From: Porphyromonadaceae bacterium | GTDB taxonomy: Bacteria > Bacteroidota > Bacteroidia > Bacteroidales > Dysgonomonadaceae | DNA: 64,000 nt | Assembly (NCBI GenBank): GCA_021372865.1 | Contig: JAJFTO010000014.1 | Location: 124,001 to 188,000, forward strand | Reading direction: 5' to 3' | The notes under the pieces: model-generated | Database searches by the model: none | What the model was told of the DNA's origin: nothing | Seen by the model: the letters and a program-made list of their open reading frames with translations, nothing else | Shown here: piece by piece, positions 8,303-16,660 of the stretch | Position numbering within the stretch: the stretch's first letter is position 1 | Layout: each line of letters begins with the position of its first letter | Position numbers and translations under genes: made by a program

Positions 8303-9232
8303 ATGAAGCAACAAATTGTTCTCCTTACAGCCATACTGCTACTGGCAGCGTGTGGCAGCAAACAGGAAAAAAGCACCCCGTCACAAACCGAACTTACTCC
8401 GCCACAGATTGTCGGCATTGGCAAGGTAGTGCCACAAGGTGGTGTAATTGAACTGGCTGCACCGGCATCGGGCATCGTGAAGGAGGTACATCGGAGAGCA
8501 GGAGAGAGCGTGAAGGAAGGTGAGCTGATTCTCACGCTCTACAGTAGCGACGAGGAGCTGGCGGTCAGAGAGGCTGATACCCGGTTGAAATCACAGGAGC
8601 TGGCAGTGCAGTCGGCGAAGATCATGCTGGAGCAGCAGCGGGTTTTGCATACAGAACAAGAACGTCTTCTGAAAGATGCAAGGGAACTACTGGGTGTGGG
8701 GGCCACCACCGGAGAAAATGTACGTACACTGCAGAACGAATTCGATCGGGGAGCCGAGCAGATGAAAAAGCTGGAGAACGACTACAGAATGCAGCAATCG
8801 CAATTGAATGAGCTGAAAATTCAACGTGCCTCCAGGGCAGGCGATCTTCAGAAAAAAGTATTTCGTGCTCCCACCGATGGTGTCCTGCTGGATCTTGCTC
8901 CCCACGTGGGCGAAGCTGTGAGCCAATATCAGCAATATGGGCGGATCTCCCCCGACACCCCCCTGGTGGTGATGGTAGAGATCGATGAGCTGTTTGCCCA
9001 CAAACTCCAGTTGGGCCAACCCTGTCAAATAAATCTTCATGGCAACGCCGAAGTGGCAGCCACAGGCAAGATCGTGCGCATCTCTCCCGACTTGAAAAAG
9101 AAATCGCTTTTTTCCGATAGCGGAACTGACCTTGAAGATCGCCGCATCCGTGAGATCGAGGTTTCCCTTACTGAAATAAAGGAACCGTTATTTATCGAGT
9201 CGAAAGTGGAATGCAGTGTACAATTAAATTGA
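8303..9232 (+). CDS. Periplasmic adaptor (HlyD/DevB-type membrane-fusion) lipoprotein
   Basis: The 309-residue protein has a lipoprotein signal ending in L-A-A-C, with Cys17. After the linker come half a lipoyl motif (G-G-V-I-E-L-A-A-P-A-S-G-I-V-K-E-V), a coiled-coil hairpin around residues 85-180 rich in Q, E and K, then the second lipoyl half (F-R-A-P-T-D-G-V-L-L) and a beta-barrel. This is the bridge between the inner-membrane ABC permease and the TolC channel. It lies 6 bases before the permease gene. Confidence 0.9.
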   Translation: MKQQIVLLTAILLLAACGSKQEKSTPSQTELTPPQIVGIGKVVPQGGVIELAAPASGIVKEVHRRAGESVKEGELILTLYSSDEELAVREADTRLKSQELAVQSAKIMLEQQRVLHTEQERLLKDARELLGVGATTGENVRTLQNEFDRGAEQMKKLENDYRMQQSQLNELKIQRASRAGDLQKKVFRAPTDGVLLDLAPHVGEAVSQYQQYGRISPDTPLVVMVEIDELFAHKLQLGQPCQINLHGNAEVAATGKIVRISPDLKKKSLFSDSGTDLEDRRIREIEVSLTEIKEPLFIESKVECSVQLN

Positions 9233-9238
9233 CCTTTT

Positions 9239-10375
9239 ATGCTTTCTACCGCCTTTAAATTTGTCAGCTTCGAAAAGTCCAAAAGCATGGGCATACTCAC
9301 GGCGATCATCATCAGCATCTACCTGATCGGGATCGAGCTGGGGATGTTCTTCTACCTCGCCAACATCATCGGAGGGATCGTGGGGAATGCCAACCCTCAG
9401 TATGCACAGGTTTTCGTGGTAAAAAAGCAGACCGAAAACATAAATCAGCTCTCCCCGCTCGATGTGCGCTGGGTAAATCAGTTGCGTAGCATCGATGGGG
9501 TGACCGGTACGCACGGATTCGTGATTACCAACGTCTCTGCCAGATTTCCCAATGGCAAGGATGCTCCGGCCATGATTATCGGCAGCGACTACCCCGCTAT
9601 GGCGGCGGGTCCTTATGCCGACCTGGTCTATTCCGGATCCATCAACAGCCTGGCAGCACCAGAGATCGTCTCCACCGATTTTTATGACAACAAGACATTG
9701 CGTTATGAGGTAGAACCGGGCACCCGTTTCGAAATTAATGGCAAGTCGGCCACAGTGGGGGTAATGACAAAAGATGCGAAGGGATTCACCTCCCCGCTCA
9801 TTTATACCACGACCGACAAAGCCCGCTACTACACCGGGATGTCGCCCACACAGGTGAGCGGAGTGATTGTGACTGTACCCGATGTTACCAGGATTGAATC
9901 GGTGGTTTTCGAAATCAACCAGATTGCACCCGATCTGAAGGCCTGGTCAGCAGAGAAGATCAGAGTAGCCACCATTGTCAACGTAATGACCGCCAACAAC
10001 ATGGGAATGAGCTTCGCCACGCTGGTGCTTTTTGGTATTATCAGCGGTTTCTTTATCATCGGACTCACCATGTACTCGGTCACTTACGATCGCATCAAAG
10101 ATTACGGTACGCTGAAAGCAATCGGAGCTTCAGGCAAGTACATCACCCGGCTGGTTGTTGCCCAATCGGTAATTTATGCCCTGATTGGGTATCTGGTGTC
10201 GCTGATCCTGCTTGTTATCTCCAAAATAGGAATGGCAAAAGGGGGACTGATTATCAGCCTCACTCCCGCACTGTTGGGCTTTTTGTTTCTCACCACACTG
10301 ATTATCTCCGTGGGAAGTTCTTACTTTTCAATCCGAAAATTAAAGAAAGTGGAACCCTCCTCGGTTTTTAGATAG
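9239..10375 (+). CDS. ABC exporter permease, FtsX/MacB domain (DevC-like)
   Basis: The protein has 378 residues. One membrane helix near residues 20-43 is followed by a periplasmic domain of about 220 residues. A C-terminal three-helix FtsX domain is visible (helices near 260-290, 310-335 and 345-365), with the coupling segment Y-D-R-I-K-D-Y-G-T-L-K-A-I-G-A. The topology is that of MacB, LolC and DevC. With the preceding ATPase and adaptor it forms a DevBCA-like exporter. No export cargo gene is apparent nearby. Confidence 0.88.
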   Translation: MLSTAFKFVSFEKSKSMGILTAIIISIYLIGIELGMFFYLANIIGGIVGNANPQYAQVFVVKKQTENINQLSPLDVRWVNQLRSIDGVTGTHGFVITNVSARFPNGKDAPAMIIGSDYPAMAAGPYADLVYSGSINSLAAPEIVSTDFYDNKTLRYEVEPGTRFEINGKSATVGVMTKDAKGFTSPLIYTTTDKARYYTGMSPTQVSGVIVTVPDVTRIESVVFEINQIAPDLKAWSAEKIRVATIVNVMTANNMGMSFATLVLFGIISGFFIIGLTMYSVTYDRIKDYGTLKAIGASGKYITRLVVAQSVIYALIGYLVSLILLVISKIGMAKGGLIISLTPALLGFLFLTTLIISVGSSYFSIRKLKKVEPSSVFR

Positions 10376-10479
10376 AGATAAAACGGTAATCAAAAAAAAA
10401 GTATGCTGGATAAATGCCACATGCATAAGAAATGAAATCATCATACAAAAAAATTACATCTTGAAAACAGGTCAATTCA

Positions 10480-11799
10480 ATGAGAAAAATAGTATTTCTA
10501 TCTGCACTTTTATTTTCTGCAGCAGCTTTTGCACAGGAGCCTTTGACACTGGAGGAAGCCATTCAACGGGCACTGGCGAACTCACCCACCCTCAGCGTAG
10601 AGAAGATAAAAAACGAAGCCGCATCCATTGAGGTTGAAGAGAGTCGTCTCCAGCATATTCCCGAAATCTACCTTTCGGGAGAGATGCGACAAAATCTGGT
10701 GATCCCCGCCACTCCCGTACCGGCCCATGTTTTTGATCCATCGGTGGAGGAAGGAGAGATGATCTATCTGAAGTTTAACACAAAATACAATTCATCGGCA
10801 GGGGTAAATCTCCGGTTCGATCTCTTTAATCCGGATAAGATCAACCAGGTGTCAGAAAAAAAACAGCAGCAAAGAATTCAGGAATATGATACAGAGATCA
10901 CAGAAGAGGACTTAAAAGAGCGGGTGGCTCTTGCTTACGCGGAATGTGTGATCGCTGAAGAGCAACAAAAAATGCTCAGGGGAGATACAACCTATTACGC
11001 CGAATTGCTCCGAAATGCCAGACAGCTCCATTTGAAAGAGAAGATCAGCCTCTCCGAAAAGAATGACACTCACCGGACATACAACGAATCTGTTGCCGCT
11101 TATCTGGAGGCGGCGAAGATCACGGGCGACCGGAAAGCAGAATTGCTCTACCTCATGGGAATGGACGTGACGGATGCGAATGTGGCTTCGCTTTCTCTTG
11201 CAGAGGATATTCCAGCACTATTGGGGACTCTGGAGATGAAAACATTACCTGCCTATGGACCCATATCCCCGGAGGTGATGCGACAGCAGGAAGTAGTGAA
11301 TCTGGCGTCGCTCCGCCTGAAGTCGGCCTCCTGGAAGTACGCTCCTACCCTCACGTTGAATGGATATTACGGTACCAACTACTACAACAATGAACTCTCG
11401 CTCTTTCACCGCAATTTCTGGAGAGGATACAGCTATATCGGCCTGTCACTCAGGGTACCTGTTACCCAATCGTTCAGTACATCCAAAGAGGTGTCACGGA
11501 TGCGCTTGCAACAACTGATGGAGCGGGAGAACCTGCGTGATATCCGCAACAGTCGGGAAAAAGAGCGGCTCAGTGAACTCTCTCTGTTACAAGTCAGACA
11601 GGAGAGCTACCGTCTGAACCGGAAAAACTGGGAGTTGAGCCGGCAAAACGCAGTGGCAGTACAGCTACAGTTCGCAAAGGGGTACATTCATCAGAGTGAC
11701 CTGCTCAACGAGAAGATGAAGATGCAGCAAAACAGGCAACGCTTTCTCCAATCGGCGTACGATCTGTTCAGCAGTTTGATCTCGCTAAGAAACGAATAA
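10480..11799 (+). CDS. TolC-family outer membrane efflux protein
   Basis: The protein has 439 residues with a signal peptide (about 19 residues, ending A-A-F-A-Q). The outer membrane efflux protein repeats follow: L-T-L-E-E-A-I-Q-R-A-L-A-N-S-P at the start of the mature protein, and long helical stretches ending in Q-L-Q-F-A-K-G-Y-I-H-Q-S-D-L-L-N. These form half of the periplasmic alpha-barrel tunnel. It is 104 bases after the permease, probably the last gene of the exporter operon. It converges with the SpoIIE-type phosphatase gene at a 7-base gap. Confidence 0.9.
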   Translation: MRKIVFLSALLFSAAAFAQEPLTLEEAIQRALANSPTLSVEKIKNEAASIEVEESRLQHIPEIYLSGEMRQNLVIPATPVPAHVFDPSVEEGEMIYLKFNTKYNSSAGVNLRFDLFNPDKINQVSEKKQQQRIQEYDTEITEEDLKERVALAYAECVIAEEQQKMLRGDTTYYAELLRNARQLHLKEKISLSEKNDTHRTYNESVAAYLEAAKITGDRKAELLYLMGMDVTDANVASLSLAEDIPALLGTLEMKTLPAYGPISPEVMRQQEVVNLASLRLKSASWKYAPTLTLNGYYGTNYYNNELSLFHRNFWRGYSYIGLSLRVPVTQSFSTSKEVSRMRLQQLMERENLRDIRNSREKERLSELSLLQVRQESYRLNRKNWELSRQNAVAVQLQFAKGYIHQSDLLNEKMKMQQNRQRFLQSAYDLFSSLISLRNE

Positions 11800-11806
11800 G
11801 GGAGTA

Positions 11807-13384
11807 TCAATGATAACGCAGCGCCAGCACCGTGATGTCATCCGATTGTTCAAAACCTTCTACATAAGTATCCAGAGCCCCAATCACAGACTGAATCATC
11901 GTAGCGACGGAAACGTTTATGCCCTGGTTGAAAATCTGCAGCAACCGCTCCTCACCAAACAGTTGTTGCTGGCTGTTCATCGCTTCGGTCACCCCGTCGG
12001 TATACATTAGCAGGGTATCTCCCGGCGACAGGATAATCTCTTCGTTTTTGAAGTGAATGTCCTCAAAGGCAGCCAATACAATACCGGGATGCAGTTTCTG
12101 GTACTCCTGTTTGTTTTTGCTCAGAAGAATAAATGGATTGTGTCCGGCATTGGCATATTCCACATGTCCTGTATAGATGTTCAACTTCGCAAAGAAGAGG
12201 GTGACAAACATGCTCTGTTCGTTCCCCTTGCAAAGCTCGTTGTTCACCCTGTAGAGTACATCGGCAGGTGTGATTCCGGTGAGGGCGATCGATTTAATGA
12301 GGGTATTGGTCATCGACATGAAGAGGGCAGCCGGTATTCCTTTGTCGGAAACATCACCGATGGTAAAACCAAGATGTTCATTGTCGATCATAAAATAATT
12401 ATAGAGGTCGCCCCCCACTTCCCGTGCCGGCTTCATAAAACCACAGATTGCAAACTCGTCGTGATCGCAGAACCCGTCAACCTCCTTGGGGAGCATACCC
12501 ATCTGAATGGCATTCGCAATTCGCAACTGACTCTCCAGGCTCTCCTTCGCAGCCGTGGTCTTTTTCAGGTCGTTCACATAGTGCTTGATGGAGTTCTGAA
12601 GATAAAGAAACGAACCGGAGAGAATTCCAATTTCATCTTTGTATTTTTGGGAGAAGTCCTTCAGGTAGTTTTGATCATACTCGTTTAAACTGTAGTCATT
12701 TTCGACCATCTCATTGGAAAATTCCACGAGCTTCTTGATGGGCGCCGACATCTTGTTGGTCAGAACAAAGGCGATGATAAACGATACAATCAGGATAAAC
12801 AGACCAAACAGGATAAATCCAATGGCAATACCGGTCAGTTCACTCTTCACCACCTCGTAATCATAATCAGCCCCCACCACGTAACGTGTTCCGGCGGCAG
12901 TGGTAAAAGGCACAAAAACTGATTTTACCGAGCCATAGGCATCATTGTAACTGTTGAAAACAATCCGATTCTCTTCTATCGGTGTAAAGTAGATGTTCTT
13001 CATCTTCTCCCTGTCTCCCTGATAGACGGTAAAAAAAGTATCGGTGCTCAGACTTCCCGAGGTCCATCGCACCTCGTTGTTGTAAATAATGTAGGAGTAG
13101 ACCTCTTTCACCTCCACCTTATTGGCAAACTCATGCAGGGTACTTCTTTTGAGTTCAAATTCTTCTGGGGAGATTGAAAATTCGTCTACGATCCGGTCAT
13201 GGTAGTCATCTCCTACCAGGTTATGCGCTCCGTAGGCCACAGAAAACAGCATGTCGTCAATTACACCCTGGGTCGATTTTTCGGTAAAAAAAACAGTCAG
13301 CGAGGTGGTAAAGATAACACAACCGGCAATCGATGAAAAGAGCAACAGCAGTATCTTTTTTCTGAAAGGAAGGTTTCTAAACAT
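11807..13384 (-). CDS. Membrane sensor with HAMP and SpoIIE-type PP2C phosphatase domains (RsbU/RsbP-like)
   Basis: The protein has 525 residues. A first membrane helix (about 10-32) precedes a periplasmic sensor region of about 150 residues, then a second helix (about 185-208), a HAMP linker (M-S-A-P-I-K-K-L-V-E-F) and a coiled coil. The PP2C/SpoIIE phosphatase domain starts near 285 and shows metal-binding aspartates in R-E-V-G-G-D-L-Y-N-Y-F, I-G-D-V-S-D-K-G and M-Y-T-D-G-V-T-E-A. The expected reaction is dephosphorylation of a STAS-domain anti-anti-sigma protein in response to an envelope signal. The RsbW-type kinase and two STAS genes lie just upstream in the same operon. Confidence 0.92.
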   Translation of the reverse strand: MFRNLPFRKKILLLLFSSIAGCVIFTTSLTVFFTEKSTQGVIDDMLFSVAYGAHNLVGDDYHDRIVDEFSISPEEFELKRSTLHEFANKVEVKEVYSYIIYNNEVRWTSGSLSTDTFFTVYQGDREKMKNIYFTPIEENRIVFNSYNDAYGSVKSVFVPFTTAAGTRYVVGADYDYEVVKSELTGIAIGFILFGLFILIVSFIIAFVLTNKMSAPIKKLVEFSNEMVENDYSLNEYDQNYLKDFSQKYKDEIGILSGSFLYLQNSIKHYVNDLKKTTAAKESLESQLRIANAIQMGMLPKEVDGFCDHDEFAICGFMKPAREVGGDLYNYFMIDNEHLGFTIGDVSDKGIPAALFMSMTNTLIKSIALTGITPADVLYRVNNELCKGNEQSMFVTLFFAKLNIYTGHVEYANAGHNPFILLSKNKQEYQKLHPGIVLAAFEDIHFKNEEIILSPGDTLLMYTDGVTEAMNSQQQLFGEERLLQIFNQGINVSVATMIQSVIGALDTYVEGFEQSDDITVLALRYH

Positions 13385-13406
13385 GGCTCAATGTTAAGCT
13401 TCGATA

Positions 13407-13841
13407 CTAATCGATGACAACCACAAATATATTGCGGTTCTTTCCTTCCTTGTATTCATAGTCAAAGAGATCCACACTTTGCCGGGCCAGGAAAATACCA
13501 AGCCCCCCAATGGGCCTGTCCTCTACCGGCTTCATTAAATCTTCCGGTGTAGGCATGCTCTTCTCTATCGGATTGAAAGGCGTGGCATGGTCCTCGAGAA
13601 CTACCTTCAACTGTTTGTCCTGATATCCAATGGTGACTTGGATGGTTCCATCATCTATGTCAGCCAGAGGATAACCGTAACTCATGATGTTGGAAGAAAT
13701 TTCGTCTACTGCCAGGCAGAGCTTGAATATTTTCTTCTTGTCGATGTCGTTGGCTGTGGCAAAAGCTGCAATAAAATCGCGTATCGGCTCAAGTGAGCCG
13801 GGTACCGCTTCAAAAATACGTGATTGGGATTCTGCTTTCAT
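13407..13841 (-). CDS. Serine kinase/anti-sigma factor of the RsbW/SpoIIAB family
   Basis: This 144-residue GHKL-type ATPase shows the N box D-E-I-S-S-N-I-M-S-Y-G-Y near residue 45, the G1 box D-H-A-T-P-F-N-P near 85 and the G2 box G-G-L-G-I-F-L near 112. Proteins of this kind phosphorylate STAS partners and sequester a target, often a sigma factor. The frame could begin 24 bases earlier, but the ATG at 13841 lies one base after the STAS stop codon, which strongly favours it. No sigma-factor gene is in the window, so its target is unknown. Confidence 0.9.
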   Translation of the reverse strand: MKAESQSRIFEAVPGSLEPIRDFIAAFATANDIDKKKIFKLCLAVDEISSNIMSYGYPLADIDDGTIQVTIGYQDKQLKVVLEDHATPFNPIEKSMPTPEDLMKPVEDRPIGGLGIFLARQSVDLFDYEYKEGKNRNIFVVVID

Positions 13842-13842
13842 G

Positions 13843-14163
13843 CTATTCCGGATATTGGTCCACAATACTTACACTAAATATTAACCCGGTCATTCGCAAT
13901 GTTTCGAGCAATTGCTCCTGGGGCCTGACCAGAATCAGAGAGGCGGCTGTACCCAATTTTTGTTTTGCAAAAATCAGCATCCTCAATCCGGCAGACGACA
14001 TGAAACTGAGTTCCTCCACGTAGAGAACCAATGCCTGCGGGTTTTGCGTAACTACCTGTTTCACCTCTTCACCAAATTGTGGCGCGGTAGCTGAATCCAG
14101 GGATCCACGAATCGTTAAGGCCGTATACTCTTCAAAAATCTCTTTTTTTACCGAAAAACCCAT
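13843..14163 (-). CDS. STAS-domain anti-anti-sigma factor (copy 1)
   Basis: The protein has 106 residues and is a single STAS domain. The phosphorylatable serine region reads F-M-S-S-A-G-L-R at residues 54-61, with S56/S57 in the place of the SpoIIAA/RsbV target serine. It lies directly before the kinase gene (one-base gap) and 24 bases after glgX. Expected role: when unphosphorylated, bind the kinase and release its client. A second STAS gene lies upstream of glgX in the same run. Confidence 0.9.
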   Translation of the reverse strand: MGFSVKKEIFEEYTALTIRGSLDSATAPQFGEEVKQVVTQNPQALVLYVEELSFMSSAGLRMLIFAKQKLGTAASLILVRPQEQLLETLRMTGLIFSVSIVDQYPE

Positions 14164-14187
14164 ACCTATTCCTCCAAATTAAATAAA

Positions 14188-16311
14188 TTATTTACCTATT
14201 AAAACAATTACCGAACGTCCACCCACAATAAAGTTGGACTGATTTTCCAGTTCAGGCTCACCCTGCAGTGGATAAAATGTTTCGGGCGGCACCATGGATG
14301 TGTTGACTGAAAGATGCCATTTCCTGTTTTCTGATAACTGAGGCAGCTCAAAATCGAGTGCATCCCAGTGCATGTTGGCCGCCACGTAGATGGCATCGTC
14401 CTTTATGGAGCCATTTTTTGCATGATACCCGTCGAGCATAAAAGCAAAGACGGTATTTGATTCCGACCAGTCGGCATGCCATGCTTTGGTACCGTGAAAC
14501 GTGACATCGGCATAGCCGCTATCCCTGCAATCGTGGTTGCTGTAATGTTCTTTATTCCTTAATATCGGGTGTTGTCGCCGAAAGTTAATGATATGCCGGG
14601 CAAAGGACAACAGATCGAAATTTACTTGTACAAAACTCCAGTCCAGCCAGTTAAACTCACTATCGTGACAATAGGTGTTGTTGTTACCCATTTGGGTCCT
14701 GCCCATCTCATCGCCCATCAAAATCATCGGCACTCCCTGACTGAGCATCAGAATGGTCAGTGCATTTTTAATCTGGCGGTGCCTCAGGAGGTTTACGGCG
14801 GGGTCATCCGTTTCACCTTCCCACCCGCAATTCCAGCTGAAGTTGTCGTTGCATCCATCCTGATTATTTTCACCGTTTGCTTCATTGTGTTTTCCGTTAT
14901 AGGCAAACAGGTCATACAACGTGAAACCATCGTGGCAGGTGATGAAGTTAATTCCGGCCGTGGTACCCCGGTGCAGGTACATCTCGGGCGAGCCCTGCAT
15001 GCACTGCGACAACTGTCCCACAGTATTGTGGTCGCCCTTGAGGAATTTTCTGACAGTATCCCTGTATTTCCCGTTCCATTCTGCCCAACGGCCATAGGCA
15101 GGAAAGGCTCCTACCTGGTAGAGTCCGCCGGCATCCCACGCCTCGGCAATCAGTTTGCATTTTGCCAGTATGGGATCGTGGGCAAGCGATTCCAGTAGGG
15201 GGGGATTGTTCAGGGGGCTGCCATCCTGCGCCCGCCCGAGAATGGAAGCCAGGTCAAAACGGAATCCGTCGATATGATATTCCGAAGCCCAGTAGCGGAG
15301 GCAGTCGAGTACCATGTTGCGGACCACGGGATGGTTGCAGTTGAGGGTGTTGCCCGTGCCGGAGAAGTTGAAATAATAGCCATCGGGGGTGAGCATGTAA
15401 TAAGTTTTGTTGTCAATGCCTCTGAAAGAGATGGTCGGCCCGCGATGATCACCCTCCGCCGTATGGTTAAACACCACATCCAGGATCACCTCAATGCCGT
15501 TCCTGTGTAACTCTTTGATCAGTGTCTTCAGCTCATCCACCGCCATCCCGTACTTGCCTGTCGCTGCATAACCTGCTTTGGGAGCAAAAAAATTGAGGGT
15601 GCTATAGCCCCAGTAGTTCACCAGCAGATCTCCCGTATCGGAATTTTCACGGCTGTGTTCGAATTCATCGAACTCATAGATCGGCATCAGCTCCACGCAG
15701 TTGATACCCAACTCAATCAGGTAAGGTATCTTCTCCCTGATGGCGGCGAAGGTACCCCGGTGTCTGACACCCGATGAAGGGTGGGACGTAAAGCCTCTCA
15801 CGTGAATCTCGTAAATGATCAGATCCTCCATGGGTGTTTCCAGCGGGTTATCCTCCTCCCAATCGAAATCATCGAACACCAGTCGCGACCGGAACGGGTA
15901 ATTTCTGTTCAGGCCGGAGGCGTCACGCCAGATATCCCTGCCTCCTATTGCTTTGGCATAGGGATCCGATAAAACAATATTTCTGTCGAAACGATGTCCG
16001 TTTTGCGGATCGTGGGGACCATCCATCCTGTATCCATATTCTATATTCTCGTAATCGAGTCCGAAGACAATGATGGCATACACATTTCCCACCCTGAATT
16101 CATCGGGGAGCGGTATCTCGGCATAGGGCTCCTCCTCATTTTTATTGAAAAGGACCAGGGTACAGGATGTGGCCGCACTGGAGAAAACGGAAAAGTTCAC
16201 GCCGTTGGGTACCAGGGTCGCACCAAAGGGAAGCACACGTCCCCTCCGGTATTTGATTCCATTGTATTCGTTTGTGGGGTAGAAATCGATTCTGTTATCG
16301 AGTGTACTCAT
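14188..16311 (-). CDS. glgX: Glycogen debranching enzyme GlgX (isoamylase family, GH13)
   Basis: The protein has 707 residues: an N-terminal CBM48-type domain (P-F-G-A-T-L-V-P-N-G-V-N-F-S-V-F), then a GH13 barrel. Visible catalytic motifs are D-V-V-F-N-H-T-A-E-G near 280, the nucleophile segment D-G-F-R-F-D-L-A near 350, the acid/base in I-A-E-A-W-D-A-G-G near 390, and F-I-T-C-H-D-G-F near 460. It hydrolyses alpha-1,6 branches of glycogen. Its ATG overlaps the stop of the upstream STAS gene (ATGA), so it is translationally coupled to a signalling protein. No other glycogen gene is in the window. Confidence 0.94.
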   Translation of the reverse strand: MSTLDNRIDFYPTNEYNGIKYRRGRVLPFGATLVPNGVNFSVFSSAATSCTLVLFNKNEEEPYAEIPLPDEFRVGNVYAIIVFGLDYENIEYGYRMDGPHDPQNGHRFDRNIVLSDPYAKAIGGRDIWRDASGLNRNYPFRSRLVFDDFDWEEDNPLETPMEDLIIYEIHVRGFTSHPSSGVRHRGTFAAIREKIPYLIELGINCVELMPIYEFDEFEHSRENSDTGDLLVNYWGYSTLNFFAPKAGYAATGKYGMAVDELKTLIKELHRNGIEVILDVVFNHTAEGDHRGPTISFRGIDNKTYYMLTPDGYYFNFSGTGNTLNCNHPVVRNMVLDCLRYWASEYHIDGFRFDLASILGRAQDGSPLNNPPLLESLAHDPILAKCKLIAEAWDAGGLYQVGAFPAYGRWAEWNGKYRDTVRKFLKGDHNTVGQLSQCMQGSPEMYLHRGTTAGINFITCHDGFTLYDLFAYNGKHNEANGENNQDGCNDNFSWNCGWEGETDDPAVNLLRHRQIKNALTILMLSQGVPMILMGDEMGRTQMGNNNTYCHDSEFNWLDWSFVQVNFDLLSFARHIINFRRQHPILRNKEHYSNHDCRDSGYADVTFHGTKAWHADWSESNTVFAFMLDGYHAKNGSIKDDAIYVAANMHWDALDFELPQLSENRKWHLSVNTSMVPPETFYPLQGEPELENQSNFIVGGRSVIVLIGK

Positions 16312-16646
16312 GCCTGTATGAATTGCTTTTCTGCTTCTTCGATGCTGCCATAAAGTTCGAAGAAATTAATGAATCCGGTCATCGACATGATGTCGCAAAT
16401 CTCTTCCGAGACGTTTACCAGCAGGACCTTACCTCCTTTGGCATTGAGTTGTCTGTAGATCATCAACAGGACCCGCAACCCGGCACTGGAGAGGAAAACA
16501 ACTGCGGTTAAATCCATAATTACCCGATTGCAGGATGTCAGTTCTTCCATGATACGCGACTGTAATTCGCCTGCCGTGTTGCTGTCTATACTTCCCTGGA
16601 TTGTGATATAGACGATGTCGTTTTTTGTCTGAATAGTTACTTTCAT
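16308..16646 (-). CDS. STAS-domain anti-anti-sigma factor (copy 2)
   Basis: The protein has 112 residues and a single STAS domain. The target serine motif F-L-S-S-A-G-L-R is at residues 51-58 (S53/S54), so it should be phosphorylatable. It differs clearly from copy 1 outside the core. It sits 14 bases after the AGE-family gene and overlaps glgX by 4 bases. Two STAS proteins for one kinase suggest competition or two separate outputs, one of which could be local to the carbohydrate enzymes. Confidence 0.9.
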   Translation of the reverse strand: MKVTIQTKNDIVYITIQGSIDSNTAGELQSRIMEELTSCNRVIMDLTAVVFLSSAGLRVLLMIYRQLNAKGGKVLLVNVSEEICDIMSMTGFINFFELYGSIEEAEKQFIQA

Positions 16647-16660
16647 CTGTTCTTTTTTGA

